From Clusia tigrina (Eukaryota > Arthropoda > Insecta > Diptera > Clusiidae): a stretch of DNA of 64,000 bases. Shown one piece after another: positions 33,401-45,400 of this stretch. The notes under the pieces were generated by a model. That model saw nothing but the letters and a program-made list of their open reading frames with translations. It was not told where the DNA came from and searched no databases. Position numbers and translations under genes: made by a program. The first letter of the stretch is position 1, and the number at the start of each line of letters is the position of its first letter. The stretch is taken from assembly GCA_920105625.2 (NCBI GenBank), contig OV050031.1, positions 46,714,925 through 46,778,924 of the forward strand. The letters are read 5' to 3'.

Positions 33401-36400
33401 AATAGGAGTCAAGTGGAAGCATCGTCTTCAGTTTATGCAGGAGTCCTTTATGCCATACTTTGTCAAATGCTTTTGCAACGTCCAAGAATACAGCAACGCA
33501 GTACCGCTTATATTCTATGTCTGCTTCAATTTTGTTTGTTATACGGTGTATCTGTTGAATTGTTGTATGTTTTTTTCTTAAGTCGAATTGATGATTTGGT
33601 ATAATGTTTTGTTGTCATGTAATAGTTTTTCAGCAACTTTAGAGATTATGGGAAGTAGGCTAATTGGTCTATACGACGAAGTAGTTGTAGCATCTTTTCC
33701 CTGCTTCGGTAGTGCAATAATTTCAGCAACTTTCCATACTTTGGGAAAAAATTGTAGTCAGCGAGAGCTTTTCCTGTCAACATATCGTATCCTGGTGCTT
33801 TTTTTGTGGTTTATTCGTTTTTTAATGCAATTAATTATTTCTGTTGTGTTTGTTTTCTTTATTTTGGTTGTAATGTCTATATTTAACTACATAATGTACG
33901 CAAAATAAATGAGAAGTTTCTGTTTTATCAAGTTAATTTATATGACTATATTTGCTCGATATGTTTAAAAAAAGTTTGGCGGTGTTCCCATCATTAGACG
34001 CGCCATACCCTGTTTTAACCTTGTCTATTAAACCAGTTTTGTGGCGAAATTCTGCTTTTATTCTTTCTTTATTTTCTTTCACAATTTGCTTATTTTCATC
34101 ACCTGACACATGCCACAGCATACGATAAGTGTATCAAACATTCGAAGAATTTTATTTGGGCGTATAAAGTGGACGAGCCATATTAGGAATATTCTACTTA
34201 TAAATGGCGTTCTACAACATTGAAAGCGTTCATTATTTTTCGAGTAACATCTACTAGCGCAGTTGTTGTGAGTAAGAACATTGGCAACTGTACCTTCAAT
34301 CATTGAATCATTTAATTTTTGAATTTGATCCGAGTCTTTCTCAATATTATGAATTATATAATAGGATTTTCCTTCATAAAAGTAAATTTAATTGCTCGGC
34401 AATTATTTGTAGAAGAATGAAATTTGTTTACCCAAATTATAGCGGTGGCCGAATGGCAAGTGCTATAATTCCGGGCAGCGCGGCCACTTTGCAGCAAAGT
34501 CCGACGCACGAAGAAAGCATCAACAACAACAAACTCTAAGTCATTCCTTCTCCTATTCTATTCTAGTAGCTGCAGATGCACAAAGCCGATCACATGTGCT
34601 ATGATCAGAGCATATTTGATTCCTTTGAAGAGCGGGCGGAGAGAGTAATTATTACAGGTAACAAATTTATTGAAGCTCACGGTAGAGGTCAAGTGAAGCC
34701 ACAAGTAACAGCGACATGTAACATTATTTTAAGAGGTTTTGTGCATACCTGACCTAGAAGGAAACATTATGTCAGTAAGCAAAGCAATAGATAACTGACT
34801 AGTTGTATTTTTCCACGAGCGGAATGCAGTTATTAAAGATAAGCGTGGAACAGTGGTTATTAAAGCACATAAAATTAATAAAATTTTTATTCGAGCAAAT
34901 GGAACATACAATATATTGTGCGGCAGTAGAAAATTCTCTGAAGTGGAGTAATATATACGGTAATTTAGAATTTATAAGTCTCAGAGAATTGGCAAACAAG
35001 AATTTAGTGCATGGAACAAAAATAAAAAATTATCAAAGCATATAAGTTGCGAAAGATGCGCCATGAGTAAGATCAGTGCCCAACCATTTCCACACGCCTC
35101 GTAAAGTCGTTCAATAAAATTATTACAACTTATACACTCGGACGTCTGTGGTCCAATAAATACACCGTCCATTGGGCGCTCGCGGTACTTCGTCTCTTTC
35201 ATAGATGATATGTCAAGATATGTTTTTGTATTTTTCGTGAAATCTAAAAGCGAAATTAAACTGTTTAAGGCTATGCTCGAATGCGAGACCGAAACGAAAA
35301 TAAAGGCCACTGTTTTCATTTACAGCATTCGACGCATATTGTTATACACAGTGACAACTTGAGCGCGCAGCAGCTGGCAAATAATCCTGTGTATCACGCA
35401 CGTAGTAAGCACATCGATATAAAATATCATCACGTTCGAGGGGTGCTTAAAAAAAAATATTGTATTAGAACATGTGTTCAGTCACACTGAACAGATCAAC
35501 AATTGCACTTTATGTTTATTTTTTATCAGTACAGCGAAAATGCACCATTGACAAAAACAAGCACACGCAAAACCAAAATTTCATATTATCAAAGCCAACA
35601 CTTGCTTGTTGAACTCATTTCCCTTCAAAGTAGCTGCCCAGTCCGTCTTGTCCGTCACTTTATTGTTAATTATATTTTAACCAATCTGCATAAAATTGAT
35701 ATAAATAATTGTACAATTCCAATAAAGAATCAGAATCACCTTAACTGCCTAAGTGTTCTCTATTACAGTTCTACGGTTTCAAGTGACCTATAACATTTCA
35801 ACAAGTTCTTGGTTTATGTACCAAGGAGCTATCTTCAACATTTGAGCTTAACTGCCTAAGAGTTCTCTATTACAGTTATACGGTTTCAAGTGACCTATAA
35901 CATTTCAACAAGTTCTTGGTTTATGCACCAAGGAGCTGACTTCAACATTTGGTGACCCCGACAATTCAATTGAACAACGTCAATCATATGACATCATGGC
36001 TACCTTCGGCGAGCTAGTGGCACTCCAGAAAGAAACTGGGGAGGAAATTCATGGAATCATTAAGAATTTCAGAAAGGACCCAGCTGACAGGAAGACAACC
36101 GCTACATATTTCAAGGATCGTTTGAGGCGCCTGAACACTGCATGGGACAACTTTGAAGGAAGAGAGAGCAAGCTGAGGATATTAACTGATCAGCCCTTGA
36201 ATCATGAATACTTCGCATCGGCCTATTACGAACAAATCAACAAAATAGTCACTGCCCATGTGCAGCTCTTCAATGACGAAATACAAAAACTCGAAGCACT
36301 GACTACAACACCATACGTAGGTCATGCTAAGACACCAGCGGACTCAGCACAGCAACCTGGGATCAGCAACACTAAACAACACGAAGCACTTGGATCAGAA

Positions 36401-39400
36401 CCAGTCAAATACCAATCAAGAAAGTCTTCAGGCGGTTCATCCAAGACAGAAGGCACCATTGCAAGCATTTTGCGTAAACAGCACGCATTAATGATGTCAC
36501 TACAACGACTTCTTTCTGGAATCTCAACAATCGCTGAGGACCAATCACGCCAATTCTTTGAAGAAAACATTGCGCGACTTAAAAGATTGTGGAACGAAAG
36601 TGAAACCACAAACTTCAAAGTATGGGAAGAGTCCCCAGCACCGGAAGAGGAGGGCTACGATTTCAATGCCTATCTCGAGATGGAACACCAGGTGCATTGC
36701 CGGCTAATAGAGCTTTCCACAAAATCAGGAAAAAGGGAACTTCCAGAAGTAGTTGAGCAACAAGCCTTCCGGTTACCACAAATCACCATACCCAAATTTG
36801 ATGGTGATTACTTAAAATGCAACCAATTCTACGGCATATTTACAGAAATGGTTCATAAATCGCCAATTTCACCAGTTCAAAAAATGTGGTACCTGAAGGC
36901 CAATTTGGCGGGAGAAGCTGAGCGGGTAATCAGGCATCTCACATTAACTCAATACAACTATGAAACAGCATGGAAATTGCTCCAGGAGAGGTACAACAAC
37001 AAGAGACTGCCTTGATTCAGCGAATACTAGGACATCCAAGGGTCTCATCTGACACAGCATCGTCGACAACTATAAAAAATCTCCACGATGCTGTACGCGA
37101 AAGTCTGCTGGCGCTCGAAAACCTAGGCGTATCTACGTCATCTTGGGATCCATTGCTGCTACATCTTCTCATCAAAAAACTAGATCGCCAAAGCCATATA
37201 TTATATGAGCAATCATTGGAAAGTCCTAAGCAGCTACAAACTATTGATGACTTCCTGCACTTTCTCGAGAACCAGTTTCAATCTTTAGAGGCTCTCGGGG
37301 GGAAGGAAAGACAAAACGCATCAAGAGCTATAGCATGGGTAGCAACAGCTTCCACTTGCAGCTATTGCTCGGGCAAGGACCACCCCCTGTACTATTGCAA
37401 GGGACTCCTGCAATTATCTGCGGTAAATCGATTGAACTGGGCTAAAAACAAAGGCTCTGTTTCAATTGTCTTAAAAATGATCACACTTTACGAGACTGCA
37501 AATCTCGGAGCTGCACCAAGTGTAACAAAAAGCATAATTCATTGTTACACTTGGAATCGAAGGATCCAGAGCCAACAAATAGCCAACAAATAGCCAACAA
37601 ATAGCAAGATCAAATCAACAATCCAGTACAGAAACTAAGTTGACTGCAACCAATTGTACGGTAACATTAGCTGCAGCTAACACTTTGCCAGCCTGCCAGG
37701 GCCATGTTTTATTAGCAACAGCTAAGGTCAAAATCACAGCAAATAACGGACAATCTGGTGTTTTCAGGGCAATCTTGGATTCCGGGTCTCAGATCAACCT
37801 AGTAACTGAGCGACTCATTAAGAAATTGACTATTGCTCCAACCAAGGCTGCGTTAAGCATTGAAGGCATTGGTCAAAGAGTGAAGACTGCAACTCAACGG
37901 GTCAACGGCAAACTGCAATCAAGAACAGGCCATTTCGAAACCAGACCAGAGGCTTTTGTACTCCAAACAATCAATCCAGCTCAACCAGCTCAACAAATAG
38001 ACGTCTCATCATGGTCGATTCCTGAAACCATACAATTAGCTGACCCAGAATTTAACCAACCAGGAAAAATCGATGTTCTCCTAGGTGCCGAGTTCTACTT
38101 CAGCTTAATGGCAACGGGCCAAATCCAACTATCCACTAATCTACCAGTGCTACAAAATACATCACTGGGCTGGATCGTAGGTGGAAAGAGCAAGAGTGAG
38201 TCGACAAGCACGGTAACTTGCGCGGTTTACAGTGAGGACCAAGTATCAACCAACGAATTGATAATGCAATTTTGGAAGCTTGATGACGCCAGGGAAACTA
38301 ATGATAATCTGACAAGCGCAGAAAGGCAATGCGAAACTCCTTTCATACAAACCGTACGTAAAAACACAGAAGGCCGATACATAGTAAGGCTACCATTTTC
38401 CGAAGATCCAAGCACCTTGGGAGAGTCAAAAAATCTTGCATATAAAAGATTCCTGGCAAGAGAACGGCGCATGGAAAGGAACCCTCCATTAAAGGAACAA
38501 TTGCCGAATTCATGAGGCAATATGGAAAGTTAGGACACATGAGCGAAATCCACCCCGAAAACATTTTACACCCGCATTACTTCATTCCTCATCACAGCGT
38601 ACTTAAGCCAGAAAGCACTACGACAAAGCTGAGGGTTGTATTTGATGCATCAGCCAAAACGGCAGCTGGACTAGCTCTAAATGACATAATGTACACTGGC
38701 CCAACGGTTCAAAGTGATTTATTCTCAATACTGTTGCGCTTCCGGCTACCAAAATTTGTCTTCACAACAGACATCGAAAAGATGTACCGACAAATCCTAG
38801 TCGACCCAGCCGATAGAATGCTAAAGTTGATCATGTGGAGAGAAAATGAGAGCAAGCCCAGAAGGTACTATCAGCTTAATACAATAACTTATGCAACATC
38901 GTCAGCACCATATTTGGCCACAAAGTGTCTACAACAGTTAGCAGAGAAGAACATCGGAAGGTTCCCACTAGGCGAACAGATATTACGCGACGATTTCTAT
39001 GTCGATGCTGGCGTGAGTGGCTCAGACAGCCTATCCACGGCTATCGAAATGCAGAAACAATTGACAATAGTACTCCACGGTTCAGGATTCAAACTACGGA
39101 AATGGTGCGCCAATCAGGAAGTTAATCTTGACTTTGAAAACTCCTCGACCAAAACATTAGGACTAACCTGGATGTCAAAATCTGATCTATTCTGTATAAA
39201 GGCGGAGTTATCTGATAATACAACAATAACAAAACGCACTATAATATCAGACATAGCAAGAATATTTGATCCATTAGGTCTCGTAGGTCCAGTGGTCATC
39301 ACGGCAAAAATATTTATCCAACAACTATGGCAACTGCAGATATCTTGGGATGAACATCTACCAGCAGAAATGCAGACAAAATGGACTACTTTCCGTAGAA

Positions 39401-42400
39401 ACTTAAAGGAATTAAACGACACACGTATCTCCAGGCACGTTTTCAACGGTCAGAAACCGATAATGACAGAGATTCATACGTTCGTAGATGCCTCCGAGAA
39501 GGCATATGGCGCTGCAGTTTATCTACGATCGAGGCTTCAAGATAACAGAATAATTGTTAGACTTTTGTGTGCCAAATCACGTGTCGCACCTCTCAAGGAA
39601 CAAACGCTGCCTCGCTTAGTTATGTGCAGCAGTGTTAGGAGTCGAGTTAGAATCAAGAGTAAAACGGGATTTACACTTAGCCAACAATACTTCTCATTTC
39701 TGGTCAGACTCGGAAATTGTATTATCTTGGATAAATTCGTCATCATCATCCTTGCGAACATTTGTTGCTAACAGAGTAAACACAATCCAGAAACTCTCTA
39801 GCGCTCACCAGTGCCGCCATATATGCTCCAAGGACAATCCTGTAGACGTCATCTCTCGAGGGCTTCAGCCAAATAAACTCATGACTTGCAATATATGATT
39901 CTATGGGCCCATCTTTCTACATGGAATGGAATCACACTGGCCGAAACCATTTTTAAGGGAACACCACATTCCAACGGACTTAGAACAAAAACACAAGGCT
40001 CCGATTGTGGCAACCACAACCACCCGATTCCATTGTGTTTTCTGAATTGTTTGATTTCATGCTCGAACTCAGAGGCTTGTATGGTTCAACTTTATCATAT
40101 GATGCTAAAACACCCAATGCTGCTTCCATACAATGACCCAATTTCAAAAATTATAGTTGCCATGATACATGAGAGCAATTTGCACAGACCCTGTTGGCAG
40201 CATCTAGACAGCGATTTTGGGTCATAAAAGGAAAGACAATGGCAAGAAATATTGTGCAAAAATGCATTCGCTGCACCAGAGCCAGGCCAAAGCTATACAA
40301 GCAAGTGATGGGAAACCTGCCTTCAACCAGAGTCACTCAAGCACGACCACTCGTCAACGGCGGTGTCGATTATTGTGGACCCTTCTGGGTACACTACAAG
40401 ATCCGTGGAAAAAAACCACATAAAGTTTACATCGCCGTCTTCTGCTGCTTCGCCACAAAGGCAGTTCATTTAGAGGTAGTCAACGATTTAACTACCGAAG
40501 CCATCATTGGATCACTAAAACGTTTTACGTCTCGTCGCGGTCGATGTGATACCATATACTCGGACAATGCAACCAATTTTGTCGGAGCTAAAAATAAACT
40601 AGAACAGCTAAACGTCTCCATTTTTGCCGACTCTCGCAAGAAAATCTTATTGGAGAACCATTGACTGCACAAATAGACAGAAGCACGCCAAGTTTCAAGA
40701 TTTCCATGCCAACAAGATGGAAATTGGTGACGCAACTCAAGCATGAATTCTGGGATCCCGTGAATACCTTAATCAACTACAGCAAAAACATAAGTGGAAG
40801 GACCAATCACAAAATATCCGCAAAGGACAAATGGTTATTATCAAGGAAGACAACGTGTCCACCTTACAATGGCCACTTGGAAGAATACAACGAGTCTACA
40901 AGGGATACGACGGAATGGTGCGAGTGGTAGACGTAAAAGCATCAACAGGTGTGTGGAAACGTCCGATTCACTGGCTTGCACCACTGTTTAGTGAGAAAGT
41001 TTCTGAATGCCCAGACATAAATCGAGATTCATCACAAGATGCGCAGCCTGAGCAACAACAGTTATCATTAACTTCTGAGGATAATTTAAATGACATACCC
41101 AGAAAGCGACGGAAACCAACTAACAATACCATTCTCGTAACATTCCTTCTATCCCTACTGTTACTTCCTGCAGTACTGGGCAATACTATTCAGGTTTAAA
41201 ATTTTGGTACAAATCCTGGAATATACTTTGAAGGAATTTGCATAACAAGGATTGTCACAGCTGAATGGAAATTGGTGGTCTACTACGATTTTAATCCATT
41301 CTGGGAAGAAATGAAAATATTCTCGTCTGGGCCAGCGACCCTTCAACGTCTGTGCTCAAGACTACAACAAGATACTGCCTGCGACGTCCTGATTAAGAAT
41401 TTTGACGATACAACAAAGGAGCTTACTCAGGACAGGGCTCTGCTCTCGACTAGTCGTCAAAGGAGAGCAGCCCTCAATATCGTTGAAAATGTCGCTCGTA
41501 CCTTGTTCGGTGTTCTGGACTCTGGCTATGCGGAACAGATGTCGGAAATAATCAACAACGTTAAGACAGACGAAGCTCACACTGTAAGGCATCTTAAAAA
41601 CCAAACCTCTATCATTGATTCCACCATAAATGTCATCAAACACAACATAAATGTCATCAAACACAATGCGCTTACAACAAAATCAAATATCATAGATCTG
41701 CAGCAGAAGATGAACTCAATGATGAAACAAATGGAAATCAAACAAATCAAATTCTCCCAACTCTTTGCACCACTTTCAAACCAATTAACACTGATGGCAA
41801 TCAAGTTACAGCGGGTACAGGCAGAAGTAATTAGTGTACTCACCACCATGGAAAAATCAGTCCGTTACTAATCACGCCTCAACAACTGAAGAATGAAATC
41901 AAGATTATTAAGGCCCATCTTCCTCCATCACGACTTCTGCCCATAGAACAAGATAATATGGTGAAGTTCTACAAAATGATGAAAGCGGAGGGAGCAATAA
42001 CCAAGAATGAGTTCATCTTCGAAATTAAGCTTCCATTAATCGATCAACAATCCTTTTGATCTTTTTAATCTCATCCCAATTCCTATGGTAAAAAACAAAA
42101 CTATGATCACTATTGCAACCGATGCACAATTCTTAGCAGTAAATGCGCATCGAGATGAGTACATTCCGCTGAGTGCAACCGATCTGAGAGCATGTTTTAA
42201 ATCTAAGGAAGACACCTACATCTGCGATAACAAGAAACCCATATTTGGAAAGGAATCATCCAGGCATTTCTGCGAAATCCACATGTTCAACGACAAGAAC
42301 ACTACGCAATGCAGACTGACACAACTTCAAGGAACCCTGGCATGGATACAAATGCATCACAGAAATCAATGGATATTTTCAACTACGTCAGACTATGAAA

Positions 42401-45400
42401 TATCAGCAGTCTGTGGCACAAATCTGACGCAATTAATACTATCAGGATCCGGCATATTATAAATGAAGCCTAACTGTGTAATTAAGGGAAACCTAGTCAC
42501 CATTCAAGGCTCCCATACCTCGTCTAGCATCATACATACATCATACGCCAGATTCACGGATTACCAAATTTAATACAGTTTAACAGCCAGCATCATCATG
42601 CGGTAAGCTACTCCGCACTCATCATCTCCACGTTTATTCTCATCATAATACTGAAATTAAAATGTTAACGCAGTGCTCCGACTATCCCCACACCTCAACC
42701 ACGTCAGCGACAGCAAACAAATGAATCATCGTTCACTGTTCACATATAATCCAAAATTGAGCAAATACTCAACGCCCGGCAGAATGTTCAGTCACACTGA
42801 ACAGATCAACAATTGCACTTTATGTTTATTTTTTATCAGTACAGCGAAAATGCACCATTGACAAAAACCAGCACACGCAAAACCAAAATTTCATATTATC
42901 AAAGCCAACACTTGCTTGTTGAACTCATTTCCCTTCAAAGTAGCTGCCCAGTGCATTAACTTAGGCGATCATATTTCACTTGGTTGCAATGTGCGCTAAA
43001 TTATGTATGGGGATGATATAATGATGTTGGCTCGTGTTTGATTATTGACAACGGTGAAATTTTGTCCGTCACTTTATTGTTAATTATATTTTAACCAATC
43101 TGCATAAAATTGATATAAATAATTGTACAATTCCAATAAAGAATCAGAATCACCTTAACTGCCTAAGTGTTCTCTATTACAGTTATACGGTTTCAAGTGA
43201 CCTATAACATTTCAACAAGTTCTTGGTTTATGTACCAAGGAGTTGACTTCAACAATATGTTAACACAAATGCTATGGTAGCTGATGTACTTACTAAAAAT
43301 TTACCTAAAATTAAACATATAAAGTTCACTGAGCTACTTGGTCTTTGTTAGTAATGATTCCCTATTATTATTAATTAAATTTTTAATACACTTGTAAAGG
43401 AAATGCTAGCGTTGAGGAGTGTTGAAAGTTTATCTGGCATGTATAGCTCCAACTCAACTATTTTGTAACTGCACTTGTAATTAAACTTAAGCAGTTATTC
43501 GTTTCTATGCTTTTTACTTTGAAATAATCTATTAATAGGTAGTACCTAAAAAAGTCATTGCAGACAGTTTTTTTGTGTGTTTTCTTTCAATAAAAAATCG
43601 GCGTAAATGTTCTTTACAACTGAGCGTAAAATATGGTATTTTCTGACAGATAAGTTAAGATCATAGTACAAAGAAAGCGGCTGACTAATTGACAAACACT
43701 TTTTTGGATTGTGACCCGATTACTTACTTAAGAACTCAGCAGCAATTTTAATCATTTCAGGCATATTATTTGTAATTAAGTCGTTAACTTTTCGACGATT
43801 GGTTCTATCACATGCTTGTTCAAATGGAACTCTCCCCGTCTGCCTTTGCTGATACTAGGCTCTTAAAATTTTTTTTGTTGAAATTATCTATTATAAATAA
43901 GTACCTTTGTTGAACTTCTTCCGAATTGATAACCAAATGAAAACTTTGTTAACAGCCATATGTGATTGTTATTAAAAGTTTTCTTACTTCTATTACTTGA
44001 TCGCCATTTGAAATTAAACTTTACATTAAGTAAGCGAACTATTTCCATTTCGTCCGTCTTAATTTTTTGTCAAGTTTATTTTCTATAAACAGTATTAACG
44101 AATTTTCCTTGTTTGATTTGCTGGCAAAATGCCAAACTTCGAAAAGATCAGTGTGTGTAATAACAGGTGCCAATGCAAAATGTTTATATAGTATTTTTAT
44201 AATAATTGTCAATATATTATTTTACAATGATTTACGTACTTTTCCCGATAGTAATATTATTTAATTAACTTAAATTCTGAACAAAAAATAAATTATTCTT
44301 TTTGCAATTGAACTTTGTTTTATTTGTCACAAACCAAGTAACGGTACAGCAAAAAAAGGTTTGCCATGTATGCATATACAGTATAGTATATACACAGATT
44401 CCACCACAAAATCGATTTAATTATCCTTAATGGGCAAAAATAAGCAGATAATTCTTTTTGAAAATTAAACTATAGAAAACTCATAAGCAAATATGCAAAA
44501 ATCAAGGAGGGCATATTTGAGCATCGTTTAGTTTTCTGAATTCGACTACCAGTCTCATTTTTTAGTGTTGTTCGCTGATTTTTTGGGCATCAATAACAGA
44601 GATGATTTCCAGGGAAAATTGTTTGGCATTATTATGCCTTCCTCGAACAGTTTGTCCACTTTTCGGTTCATTTCTTCCCGATGTGCTTCTGGACTTTTAT
44701 ATTGCTTATGATTTATCGGCATTTGGCCTTTCGCGATCGGAATTGTATGTTCGATTGTAGACGTAAACGGCAGCACATCCCCATCTAGCAGGGAGACAGC
44801 ACTGTAATCCTCACATATTTTTGTTACAGACTATTTAGTGTATTTCCAATTGTTAGATCAACAGGTCTGTCTGTGTTACCTCGGTATTTTTCCCGTACAG
44901 TAAAATTTCTTGTTTCGCTTTTTCTCTTAACTTCATATTTTGAGAAATCGGAGCAGACCGCACAGCGTAACGCGCCCTTATAACGAATAGACCAAAGTAG
45001 AATAAGTCGCAGTAGAAATATGACATTTTGTGAGAAGTTTTACCTTAAGAGAAATATTCACACAAAATTTCAACCAAATTGGATGATTGATACGCCCACT
45101 TCCCATGTAACCGAAATCGGTAATCTGGTATATTTATCCCTGGTATTTTCTAATCTGCACTTTCTGAATAGTTTATGCCTTGCCTCTATTGCATCTTCTG
45201 ATAGAAGCTCGATTGGGATTAGGAAATGTTTAATAATATCACATCCATGAATCAAAATCTTATGGACTGTCATTGGCATATAATACCATGAATAATCCTG
45301 CAAATATATTTCAAAGGTTTCTTTTAAAAGTATGTGCTTTTGTATTTCTAGCTTTATAATTACATAATGTGAGCAAAATAAATGAGAAGTTTCTCATCAA

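Larger units (their letters stand above)
35475..43254 (+). mobile_element. BEL/Pao retrotransposon 2 with env-like region
   Basis: LTRs lie at 35475-35947 and 42785-43254, beginning TGTTCAGTCACACTGAACAG and ending GACTTCAACA. The leader has TTTGGTGACCCCGAC. Flanks are ACATG (35470-35474) and ATATG (43255-43259), a 5-bp duplication with one mismatch. Gag, protease, RT, RNase H, integrase and an env-like region follow in order but with frameshifts, a large integrase deletion and a mutated RT box. It sits within a copia element. Confidence 0.92.

Noticed and set aside
41090..42462. A host membrane-protein gene
   Set aside because: It lies between integrase and right LTR of a BEL element and shows an envelope-type layout; the same region follows integrase in BEL copy 3.
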